Counted from the stretch's first letter, positions 7,772 through 13,704 are shown. The stretch is 16,950 nt of DNA from Patescibacteria group bacterium UBA6130 (GCA_002428285.1 DIVO01000005.1:1-16950); one strand, 5' to 3'. Numbers and translations: made by a program. Notes: generated by a model not told the origin, from the letters alone.

Positions 7772-8413
7772 ATGAACAACAACCCTTCCGTTATAGATAA
7801 AACTCAGGCCTTAGAAAAAATTGCCCAGCAAGCAAATGATTGCACCCAATGTCCTCTTTATAAAACTGCAACCAAGGCTGTTCCCGGGGCGGGTAATCCT
7901 GAGGCGGAAATCGTGTTTATCGGAGAGGCTCCCGGATATTGGGAAGATCAAAAGGGCATCCCTTTTGTGGGTGCGGCAGGCAATTTACTTAATAAGCTTT
8001 TAATTGAAATTGGCATGAATAGAGATGATGTTTATATCTGTAATATTTTAAAACATCGTCCGCCCAACAACCGTGATCCGCAGGAAAACGAGATACAGGC
8101 ATGCACTCCTTATCTCAAGCAACAGTTACTGATAATTAAGCCCCAGCTTATTATTACCCTTGGGCGGTTTGCCATGAATTATTTTCTCCCTAGTGCTTTT
8201 ATTTCTAAAGTTCATGGGGTTTCAAGAAAAATTTCCTGGCAAGACTTCTCTTTAACTCTTTTTCCTGTTTATCATCCGGCTGCGGCTTTACGCAATGGCA
8301 AAATGCTTGAGGCTTTAAGACAGGATTTTGCTAAGATACCCGATCTGCTAGGGAACTCAAAAACGCCGCAAAAAAAGCCGGAGAAAAAGCCTTCTCAAGG
8401 GTCGCTTTTTTAA
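7772..8413 (+). CDS. udg: Family 4 (UDGa-type) uracil-DNA glycosylase
   Basis: 213 residues, close to the usual ~200. It removes uracil from DNA by cleaving the glycosidic bond, the first step of base excision repair. Motif A is GEAPG at residues 51-55, followed by W.D..G.PFVGAAGNLL; motif B is HPAAALR. Iron-sulfur ligands typical of family 4: C24xxC27 near the N-terminus and C111 are present, but the position usually occupied by Cys in K-C-R-P-P is His95 (KHRPPNNRDP). Cys90 lies five residues earlier. After the catalytic domain the C-terminus is a Lys/Pro-rich tail ending SQGSLF, which resembles a sliding-clamp-binding motif. It is transcribed divergently from the flippase and in the same direction as efp, which has its own promoter-like element. 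Confidence 0.92.
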   Translation: MNNNPSVIDKTQALEKIAQQANDCTQCPLYKTATKAVPGAGNPEAEIVFIGEAPGYWEDQKGIPFVGAAGNLLNKLLIEIGMNRDDVYICNILKHRPPNNRDPQENEIQACTPYLKQQLLIIKPQLIITLGRFAMNYFLPSAFISKVHGVSRKISWQDFSLTLFPVYHPAAALRNGKMLEALRQDFAKIPDLLGNSKTPQKKPEKKPSQGSLF

Positions 8414-8431
8414 TTTCTCTTATAAACGCTG

Positions 8432-8437
8432 TATAAT
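8432..8437 (+). promoter_or_regulatory. TATAAT -10 element of efp
   Basis: A perfect TATAAT ends 7 nt before the efp ATG at 8445 and lies 18 nt after the UDG stop. No convincing -35 or Shine-Dalgarno sequence is seen. Transcription would begin at about the A of the ATG. Confidence 0.55.
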
Positions 8438-8444
8438 AAAGCCC

Positions 8445-9014
8445 ATGAAAGCAGGAAGTATTACTAAAGGTATCTATCTAGTTTGGAATAATGAGCCCGT
8501 CTTGGTGGTTGATAAAGAATTTTTCAATCCAGGTAAGGGAGCGGCTGTGGTTAGGCTGAAGCTTAAAAATGTTAAAACCGGTAACGTAGTCAAGCAAGTT
8601 TTAAGAACCGATGAGCCGGTTCAGGAAATATTTGTGGAAAATAAGAAAGCTCAGTTCATGTATCAGGATCAGGAAAATTTTGTTTTTGTTGATCCCAAAA
8701 CCTTTGAGCAACTGGAAGTTTCAGCCAAGCTTATTGGAGAAGATAAATATTATATGCTTCCGGAGGAAACTTACCGAATTACTATTTATAACGATGAACC
8801 GGTTGGGGTTGTTCTTCCCTTGAAGATGATTTTTGAGATTGTTGAAACCGAAAGCGGAGCCAAGGGAGATACGGTTACTTCTGCCATGAAAGATGCTGTT
8901 TTACAGACAGGTCTTGAAGTTAAAGTTCCCCTGTTTATTAAAAAGGGAGAAAGAATTATTGTCAGCACTCAAACTGGCGAATATGTAGCTAGAGCGGATA
9001 AGGGTGATAGCTGA
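8445..9014 (+). CDS. efp: Translation elongation factor P
   Basis: 189 residues, the usual EF-P length. The N-terminal KOW-like domain (1-~65) carries the loop F-N-P-G-K-G with Lys31 at the tip, the residue that enters the peptidyl transferase centre and is modified in some bacteria. The OB domains follow, with the signature GDTVTSAMKDAVLQTGLEVKVP near residues 143-164 and the C-terminal KKGERIIVSTQTGEYVAR. EF-P binds between the P and E sites and relieves ribosome stalling at proline runs. No epmA, epmB or other lysine-modifying gene is in the window. It converges with rnpA, with 20 nt between the stops. Confidence 0.96.
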   Translation: MKAGSITKGIYLVWNNEPVLVVDKEFFNPGKGAAVVRLKLKNVKTGNVVKQVLRTDEPVQEIFVENKKAQFMYQDQENFVFVDPKTFEQLEVSAKLIGEDKYYMLPEETYRITIYNDEPVGVVLPLKMIFEIVETESGAKGDTVTSAMKDAVLQTGLEVKVPLFIKKGERIIVSTQTGEYVARADKGDS

Positions 9015-9034
9015 GGTCTCTTGCGTTGAGAATT

Positions 9035-9394
9035 TTAACTTGGCTTTGTTTCTCTTAACACCCCAATACTTTTAAGTGCGCTTTCGACTTGATTTGAGAT
9101 ATCGGTGAAGCTTGCCTCTTTAAGCTCTCTTTTCCCCAGAAAAATTATTTTATAGTTATTGTTTATTCGGGGTAGAAGCGACCCTACAACCTCAGACAGT
9201 TTTCTTTTAAGTTTATTTCTCTCAACTGCTTTGGTACTTATTTTTTTGGAGATTACAAAGCCAATCAGGGGCTGGTTAGAATTAACTTTCAAATAGGAAA
9301 CTCCAAACAAGGGAGTATTTAGAATTAAATTGTTTTTTTTAACGTCCTGAAAGTCTTTTTTAAGTCTTAGACGGTTTTTCTTAGGAAGAGCCAT
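9035..9394 (-). CDS. rnpA: Ribonuclease P protein component
   Basis: 119 residues, basic, normal length for RnpA. The N-terminus MALPKKNRLRLKKDFQDVKK and FGVSYLK..SNQPLIGFVISKK fit the family, and the conserved RNA-contacting RNR-type segment reads KAVERNKLKRKLSE (~55-68). RnpA binds the catalytic RNase P RNA and helps it cleave 5' leaders from pre-tRNAs. It follows rpmH on the same strand, the conserved rpmH-rnpA order. The usual next genes (yidD, yidC) are absent and efp converges instead. The start ATG (9392-9394) is preceded by no clear ribosome binding site. Confidence 0.93.
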   Translation of the reverse strand: MALPKKNRLRLKKDFQDVKKNNLILNTPLFGVSYLKVNSNQPLIGFVISKKISTKAVERNKLKRKLSEVVGSLLPRINNNYKIIFLGKRELKEASFTDISNQVESALKSIGVLRETKPS

Positions 9395-9400
9395 TAGACA

Positions 9401-9406
9401 AGTTTA
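9401..9406 (-). promoter_or_regulatory. Possible -10 element before rnpA
   Basis: On the minus strand TAAACT ends 6 nt before the rnpA ATG. It is the same hexamer proposed for the PrgI gene. It is a weak match, and rnpA may simply be read through from rpmH. Confidence 0.2.
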
Positions 9407-9425
9407 TTTAAATCTTGGCAAAACT

Positions 9426-9572
9426 TCAACCGGAGACTGTTAGTTTTGATCTTTTCTTAGCTCTTCGAGCTTTCAATACTTTTCTGCCGCCAATGGTTTT
9501 CATTCTTTCCCTAAAACCATGAACGCGAGCCCTTTTTGTTTTATTTGGCTGATAGGTTCCTTTAGTTGACAT
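9426..9572 (-). CDS. rpmH: 50S ribosomal protein L34
   Basis: 48 residues, read by eye on the minus strand from ATG 9572 to TGA 9426. The translation begins MSTKGTYQPNKTKRARVHGF and continues with RERMKTIGGRKVLKARR, which matches the L34 pattern (TYQPNK.KR...HGFR.RM.T..GRKVL..RR.KGR). It is slightly longer than the ~44-46 residues common in bacteria because of a few extra residues at the N-terminus and a TVSG tail. L34 is a small basic protein of the large subunit. The gene lies 31 nt upstream of rnpA on the same strand and is preceded by a strong extended -10 element. Confidence 0.95.
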   Translation of the reverse strand: MSTKGTYQPNKTKRARVHGFRERMKTIGGRKVLKARRAKKRSKLTVSG

Positions 9573-9581
9573 TGCGTAAAT

Positions 9582-9590
9582 ATTATAACA
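9582..9590 (-). promoter_or_regulatory. Extended -10 promoter of rpmH-rnpA
   Basis: On the minus strand the sequence is TGTTATAAT, a perfect TGnTATAAT extended -10. It ends 9 nt before the rpmH ATG, leaving room for a leader of only a few bases. No -35 at proper spacing is evident, as is common with extended -10 promoters. Confidence 0.6.
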
Positions 9591-9653
9591 TGAGATTTAA
9601 GATAAAATAGGGTCAAACATGATGCTGCTATTTTCAATATTAAGTTTTGTGTT

Positions 9654-9700
9654 AGGTGTCATATCTATACCACCTTCAAGGTGGTTTATACTTGACACCT
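9654..9700. repeat. Left REPIN-like palindrome of the RAYT unit
   Basis: The outer arms AGGTGTCA (9654-9661) and TGACACCT (9693-9700) are perfect inverted repeats. The inner arms ACCACCTT and AAGGTGGT flank a single C, so the realistic hairpin is CCACC-TTCAA-GGTGG. The two arms are separated by unpaired 7-nt segments that differ (TATCTAT and TTATACT), giving a hairpin with an internal bulge as in REP pairs. The right arm contains TTGACA (9692-9697), which serves as a -35 for the transposase. Confidence 0.85.
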
Positions 9701-9720
9701 TTCTCTTGAGTATTTATATT
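9692..9720 (+). promoter_or_regulatory. Transposase promoter using the repeat's own TTGACA
   Basis: A perfect -35, TTGACA (9692-9697), lies in the left palindrome's right arm. A 17-nt spacer leads to TATATT (9715-9720), 5 nt before ATG 9726. In the right-hand repeat copy the same position reads CTGACA and no -10 follows, so only the left copy forms a promoter. Confidence 0.6.
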
Positions 9721-9725
9721 TATTT

Positions 9726-10400
9726 ATGGCAATTAATAGGGGACCATTAGTACCTGGAGAGATTTATCATTTATATAACAGAAGTATTAATTTGGAGCCG
9801 ATTTTTGAGTTCAAGAGGCATTGTCAAAGAGCTCTGATCTCACTTGAATACTATCAGTATACCAATCCAATTGAAAAACTGTCTTACTTTTTGTCCAGGG
9901 GAGAAAGTAAGAACAGGGAGTTGATAGATAAATGGAAAGAAGAACATAATAAACATGTTGAAATAATAGCTTATTGTCTAATGCCTAACCATTATCATTT
10001 GCTTCTCAAACAAATAAGCGAGAATGGAATTAAAGACTTCTTGAGCGTATTTCAAAATAGTTTTACTCGTTATTACAATACTCAAATGGAACGCAAGGGT
10101 CCAATCTTCCAGGGCTATTTCAAGTCTGTTAGAGTAGAAACCGACGAACAGTTAATACATTTATCGAGATACATTCACCTTAATCCCTATTCTTCTTTTG
10201 TGGTTAAGACGATTGAGGAGTTGGAAAATTATCCGTGGTCATCACTGTCTAATTATTTAGACGGTGGCAACTCGTTGTCTGTTTCTAGTGATATTATTTT
10301 AGACATGTTCGGTTGTAGGGATGATTATAAAAAGTTTGTTTTTGACCAGGCTGATTTCCAGCGAGAATTGGAGAAGGTAAAACACTTAACTTGGGATTGA
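9726..10400 (+). CDS. REP-associated tyrosine transposase (RAYT, IS200-like Y1 family)
   Basis: 224 residues. The N-terminus GEIYHLYNR is typical of this family. The HUH metal-binding motif is MPNHYHLLL with His89 and His91. The candidate catalytic tyrosine is in SFTRYYN (Tyr116 or Tyr117), on the helix after HUH. The following GPIFQGYFKSVRVETDEQL and LSRYIHLNPYSS, then YPWSSLSNY, are diagnostic of TnpA-REP proteins. These enzymes nick and join single-stranded DNA at REP hairpins and are thought to spread REP sequences; many are domesticated. The frame is intact and all catalytic residues are visible, so the protein could be active. It is flanked by matching palindromes, its likely substrates. 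Confidence 0.92.
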   Translation: MAINRGPLVPGEIYHLYNRSINLEPIFEFKRHCQRALISLEYYQYTNPIEKLSYFLSRGESKNRELIDKWKEEHNKHVEIIAYCLMPNHYHLLLKQISENGIKDFLSVFQNSFTRYYNTQMERKGPIFQGYFKSVRVETDEQLIHLSRYIHLNPYSSFVVKTIEELENYPWSSLSNYLDGGNSLSVSSDIILDMFGCRDDYKKFVFDQADFQRELEKVKHLTWD

Positions 10401-10447
10401 AGGTGTCATATCTATTCCACCTTCAAGGTGGTTTGTACCTGACACCT
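10401..10447. repeat. Right REPIN-like palindrome of the RAYT unit
   Basis: The outer arms AGGTGTCA and TGACACCT are kept exactly, as are CCACCTT and AAGGTGG of the inner stem. Three substitutions against the left copy fall at the edge of the inner stem or between the stems. It has the same orientation as the left copy, and its first base follows the transposase stop codon. Confidence 0.85.
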
Positions 10448-10554
10448 TGCGATTATTTTATTAGTAGTTTTCGTTAGTATAATTTTTTGCGCTGACTTCG
10501 ATTAGTTTAACCATATCTGTTTTAATTTTATTTTTAAATTGCTAGAATGAATTA
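10448..10554. other. AT-rich spacer between the RAYT unit and the TPR gene
   Basis: 107 nt with no ORF. It holds an isolated TATAAT (10478-10483) without a good -35 or a following start codon, possibly a distal promoter, and the proximal extended -10 described separately. No hairpin terminator is seen. Confidence 0.4.
10540..10548 (+). promoter_or_regulatory. Extended -10 promoter of the TPR gene
   Basis: TGCTAGAAT fits TGnTANAAT and ends 6 nt before ATG 10555. No Shine-Dalgarno sequence lies between them. Confidence 0.5.
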
Positions 10555-11652
10555 ATGAGAATTAGCAGAAAAATACGCTTAGACCGAAGAATACTGTTTA
10601 TTATTCCTCCACTTATCGGAGTGGTTATTGGTTTTATTTTAATGCCTTCCGGCAATTCAAAAAATAATCAACCTGCGGTTGCAACTGTAGGGAGTCCTAA
10701 GGTTCCTCTTTCTTCCCAGCCAATCTCAACCTATCTGCTATCTTCTCAGGCTTTATTTTCCAAAGCCATAGATTTATCAACCTCCCAATCTTCAACAGAC
10801 CAGGCTCAAAACGGGCAGATAGTGCAGCTAGTCAATGAGGCTGTCTCTATGGCTACCAAAGCCATAGTTCATTATCCTACCGACCCTCGTGGTTTTGCCC
10901 AAAGAGCCAAAATCTATGAGGCTATTGAGAAATATTCCCCTGAATCTCCGGTTATGGCCTTGAAGGATTGGGAGAGAGCTGCCATTTTAACCTCAAATGA
11001 TCCTCAATATTATCTAAAAGCTAGCCAATTGGCTGAAAAAAAAGACAAACCTCTTGAGTCATTGAATTATCTGAGGAAAGCTCAATCAATTGCTCCCACC
11101 GAAGCTCAAATTCTTTTTGATTTAGCTAAAAAAGAAACAAGCCTGGGTTTACTGATAGATGCTAAGGCCACTTATGAAAAATTATTGGTTTTACTAGTGG
11201 ACCAAAAACAAAAAGAAACCGTTTCCAGAGAACTTTCAGCCATCGAAGAGTTATTGGCTCAGAATAACACTCAACCCAACTATTCACTTGGAGAAAATAA
11301 GCTTGAATTTTCAGATAATCCTCTTCAGCTTGAGGCTGACGGCGGAAGCAGGGTAGTTATTGCTGATCCGGGTGAAGAAAAAGACGAGTCTATCGAGAGC
11401 CAAGCAAGCAGTAATGCTTTGTCGGGCACAGCTATATTAAAAGGTGGGGATAATGAAATAGAAATTGCCAATAGCAACATCACAACTCAATCCCAAATCT
11501 ATCTGACAGCTATTGGTGAAACAGAGGGCAGAATCTTAAAGGTTAAAAACAAAAAGGCATTTTCTCAAGATCAGGAGGGAAGTTTTACGATAAGCATCAA
11601 CGGTATCCTTAACCATGATTTGGAGTTTAAGTGGTGGATAATTAACCCTTGA
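10555..11652 (+). CDS. Exported TPR-repeat protein with C-terminal 'WW-I-I-N' domain
   Basis: 365 residues. A basic N-terminus (MRISRKIRLDRR) and one hydrophobic segment (residues ~14-30) form a signal anchor, so most of the protein should be outside the membrane. Residues ~80-240 are helical pairs of TPR type (for example AVSMATKAIVHYPTDPRGFAQRA, then ESLNYLRKAQSIAPTEAQ, then AKATYEKLL), a protein-interaction scaffold. An acidic linker follows (~245-290). The last ~75 residues (about nt 11425-11649) form a beta-rich module ending GSFTISI...LEFKWWIINP. The same type of module ends the giant fibre protein at 13729-16950. The partner and exact role are unknown; a surface scaffold is my inference. 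The 3' end overlaps the convergent small gene by 11 nt. Confidence 0.82.
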   Translation: MRISRKIRLDRRILFIIPPLIGVVIGFILMPSGNSKNNQPAVATVGSPKVPLSSQPISTYLLSSQALFSKAIDLSTSQSSTDQAQNGQIVQLVNEAVSMATKAIVHYPTDPRGFAQRAKIYEAIEKYSPESPVMALKDWERAAILTSNDPQYYLKASQLAEKKDKPLESLNYLRKAQSIAPTEAQILFDLAKKETSLGLLIDAKATYEKLLVLLVDQKQKETVSRELSAIEELLAQNNTQPNYSLGENKLEFSDNPLQLEADGGSRVVIADPGEEKDESIESQASSNALSGTAILKGGDNEIEIANSNITTQSQIYLTAIGETEGRILKVKNKKAFSQDQEGSFTISINGILNHDLEFKWWIINP

Positions 11653-11920
11653 AGTGAATTTGGTAGAGTTTAAATTGATCCAACACCTTTTCGGCAAATA
11701 ACAATCTTTCTTTATTGTTTTTTAAATTGGTATTTTTAAGGCAATCTTCAAGATCAACCTCTAGACTCTCATTGTGATATTTTTCTTTAGGCAGATTGGG
11801 GAGGGTTTTGTAGAGAAGCTTGGTTGCGGTATCCGTATCGTTTTCAACTGCTAATAGATGGGCAATCCTATATAAATTACCAATGTTGTCTAGTTTTTTA
11901 GATTTGTAATTTATACTCAT
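11642..11920 (-). CDS. Small helical protein of unknown function, coupled to the DUF5674-like gene
   Basis: 92 residues, charged and mostly helical by eye, with no signal peptide or membrane helix. The N-terminal part (NIGNLYRIAHLLAVENDTDTATKLLYKTL) has the spacing of a TPR-like helix pair, but I do not recognise a family. Its ATG overlaps the stop of the upstream gene (ATGA on the minus strand, 11917-11920), so the two are translated as a pair. Its own stop lies inside the end of the convergent TPR gene. The coding status is supported by the coupling and by the lack of any other gene in this stretch. Confidence 0.6.
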   Translation of the reverse strand: MSINYKSKKLDNIGNLYRIAHLLAVENDTDTATKLLYKTLPNLPKEKYHNESLEVDLEDCLKNTNLKNNKERLLFAEKVLDQFKLYQIHFKG

Positions 11921-12249
11921 GCTAAGTTTTTAAAAAAATATTCAGCCAGATCTAAAAAATTATTTCTAATATCTGGATCAATTATTTCCATAGAAGGATT
12001 GTCTAAATTGGGTCTAATGTTTAAAACCGCATTAGCGTCAAATTGTATTGTGCTGAGGTTTACCCCACCGCCCCAAATATTTTTTTGCCCTCCTCCTTTG
12101 TTCAGTAAGATTTTTTCTCCATCTGTGTGAAGGGGTGTATCGATTACTGCTGTTTTATTAGTCAAATCGATAGTAATTTTAGTATAATTGCCTTTTTCTC
12201 TAAGGTTTTCGATTTGTTTTATAGTAAGTGGTTTTGAAGTGTAAATCAT
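11917..12249 (-). CDS. DUF5674-like small protein
   Basis: 110 residues, cytoplasmic-looking. The core pattern matches what I recall of DUF5674, common in Patescibacteria: an opening 'I...KPLT..QI..L', a central acidic/His segment (TAVIDTPLHTDGEKILLNKG), then GGQKNIWGGGVNL, FDANAVLNIRPNLDNPSMEI and DPDIRNNFLDL. The function of the family is not established. The conserved H-x-D-x-E and NIRP segments suggest a binding or catalytic site, which is inference. It is the first gene of a two-gene unit with the 92-residue protein, and a TATAAT lies 5 nt before its ATG. Confidence 0.75.
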   Translation of the reverse strand: MIYTSKPLTIKQIENLREKGNYTKITIDLTNKTAVIDTPLHTDGEKILLNKGGGQKNIWGGGVNLSTIQFDANAVLNIRPNLDNPSMEIIDPDIRNNFLDLAEYFFKNLA

Positions 12250-12254
12250 AATCT

Positions 12255-12260
12255 ATTATA
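12255..12260 (-). promoter_or_regulatory. TATAAT -10 element of the DUF5674-like operon
   Basis: On the minus strand a perfect TATAAT ends 5 nt before ATG 12249 (TATAAT-AGATT-ATG). No clear -35 and no Shine-Dalgarno sequence are present. The spacing implies a leaderless transcript. Confidence 0.5.
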
Positions 12261-12320
12261 TCTCGATTGAAAACTATATTGTATTGGTCGCCAATATCCT
12301 TTTGAGGGATTTCTTAAAAA

Positions 12321-12329
12321 TGTTATAAA
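12321..12329 (+). promoter_or_regulatory. Extended -10 promoter of the Nramp-like gene
   Basis: TGTTATAAA (TGnTATAAA) ends 7 nt before ATG 12337, and TTGAGG (12302-12307) lies 16 nt upstream of the hexamer as a partial -35. No ribosome binding site lies between the -10 and the start. Confidence 0.5.
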
Positions 12330-12336
12330 TTAACTA

Positions 12337-13704
12337 ATGAGTAAAAAAGATCTTCCCAGAGTTCCCAGCCTAATGTCTTCGCTTGGGCCATCTTTTATCC
12401 TTTTAGGTCTTGCTCTCGGTTCGGGTGAGCTTATCATGTGGCCGTTTTTGTCGGCCAACTATGGTCTTGGGTTGCTTTGGGGAGCCCTTCTGGGAATTTC
12501 TTTTCAATTTTTTTTGAACACCGAAATTATGCGTTATTCCTTGTATTGGGGCGAAAGTGTTTTTGCCGGATTTTTCAGGCTTAGCAGACATTGGCCGTGG
12601 TGGTTTGTTGTTTCTACTTTTATTCCCTGGGGTTTGCCCGGTTTTTCTTCAGCCTCGGCACAGATTTTTGGCTCTCTCTTTTTACTCAACGATACCAAGT
12701 GGCTGGCAATAGCTATTTTAATATTAACCGGTTTGGTGCTGACCTTAGGGAAAACTCTTTATACAACTATGGAAAAAATTCAGAAGATAGTTATTTTTGC
12801 TGGCTTTCCCTTTATTCTTCTTTTGGTGCTTTTGCTTTCATCGGGCCAAGATTGGTTGGATTTAGGAAAGGGGCTCATCGGTAAAGGGGATGGTTTTTGG
12901 TTTTTCCCGGCAGGTATCTCTCTTGCGGCTTTTTTGGGAGCAGTAGCTTATTCAGGAGCGGGGGGTAATCTTAATCTAACCCAGTCATACTATATCAAAG
13001 AAAAGGGCATGGGTATGGGAAAGTGGGCGGTAAAAATAAAATCCTTGCTTCTAAAAAATAAAGAAGCTCCTTTAAGGGGTCAAAGTTTTGTCAGAAATCA
13101 AGAAAACGAAAGCAGATTTTTTGCCTGGTGGAAACTGGTTAATGGGGAGCATTTTTTGGTTTTTTGGCTTTTAGGTTTTTTGACCATTATTTTATTATCC
13201 CTTTTGGCAAAGTCGTTGGTGTTCGGCGAAACGGTTTTTGAAGGAATTGAATTTTTGTTTTATGAGGCTTCTGAAATAAGCTTAAGGTTGAATAATATTT
13301 TTGGAGTTGTCTTTCTTATTCTTGCCGGAGTGATGCTTTACTCAACGCAATTAGGAGTTTTGGAGTCATCGTCAAGAATTATAAGCGAAAACATTGCCTT
13401 GTCGCAAAAAGGAATAGACAAGCCGGTTAATCTTTCACTATATTTTTACTTGGCATTATGGTTTCAGATATCGCTTGGTGTAACCTTGCTGCTACTTGGG
13501 GTAGAAGAGCCAAGATTTTTGTTGACCTTGTCGGCTGTTTTGAATGCTTTTGCCATGACCATCAGTTTCCCTTTAATTTTTATTTTAAATAGAAAAAGGT
13601 TGGCAAGCCAATTTCAGCCAACCAAAATAAGAAAAGCAGTTCTTTTATTGGCTTTTGTTTTCTTTGTTGTCTTTGACTTTTTAGTCATAAAAAACTTGTT
13701 TTGA
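12337..13704 (+). CDS. Divergent Nramp-family metal transporter-like membrane protein
   Basis: 455 residues, about 11 membrane helices. It opens with SLGPSFILLGLALGSGELIMWP, which aligns by eye with Nramp helix 1 (GPGF..S.A..DPGN), but the metal-binding DPGN is replaced by GSGE (residues 28-31). In the helix 6 region, where classic Nramps have MPH, it reads AVAYSGAGGNLNLTQSYYIKEKG. A ~60-residue hydrophilic loop (GMGMGKWAVKIK...NGEHF) follows before the next helix. This is the pattern of the Nramp-related clade that lacks the canonical transition-metal site, so Mn2+/Fe2+ specificity should not be assumed; some relatives are Mg2+ transporters. It is divergent from the DUF5674-like unit and converges with the fibre gene 24 nt away. 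Confidence 0.8.
   Translation: MSKKDLPRVPSLMSSLGPSFILLGLALGSGELIMWPFLSANYGLGLLWGALLGISFQFFLNTEIMRYSLYWGESVFAGFFRLSRHWPWWFVVSTFIPWGLPGFSSASAQIFGSLFLLNDTKWLAIAILILTGLVLTLGKTLYTTMEKIQKIVIFAGFPFILLLVLLLSSGQDWLDLGKGLIGKGDGFWFFPAGISLAAFLGAVAYSGAGGNLNLTQSYYIKEKGMGMGKWAVKIKSLLLKNKEAPLRGQSFVRNQENESRFFAWWKLVNGEHFLVFWLLGFLTIILLSLLAKSLVFGETVFEGIEFLFYEASEISLRLNNIFGVVFLILAGVMLYSTQLGVLESSSRIISENIALSQKGIDKPVNLSLYFYLALWFQISLGVTLLLLGVEEPRFLLTLSAVLNAFAMTISFPLIFILNRKRLASQFQPTKIRKAVLLLAFVFFVVFDFLVIKNLF

Larger units (their letters stand above)
9654..10447 (+). mobile_element. REP-associated Y1 transposase unit bounded by two 47-bp palindromes
   Basis: One transposase gene lies between two direct copies of an imperfect palindrome (9654-9700 and 10401-10447). 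The copies differ at 3 of 47 positions. The transposase stop codon ends at 10400, directly against the right copy. This layout is that of a RAYT (TnpA-REP) with flanking REP-pair (REPIN-like) hairpins. It separates the rpmH promoter region from the TPR gene and interrupts neither. Confidence 0.75.

Noticed and set aside
9016..9035. CTC...GAG stem followed by T-rich sequence between efp and rnpA as a terminator
   Set aside because: The stem is only 3-4 bp.
12591..12884. 97-codon plus-strand frame inside the Nramp-like gene
   Set aside because: It is an out-of-frame shadow of hydrophobic codons, with no ribosome binding site or promoter.
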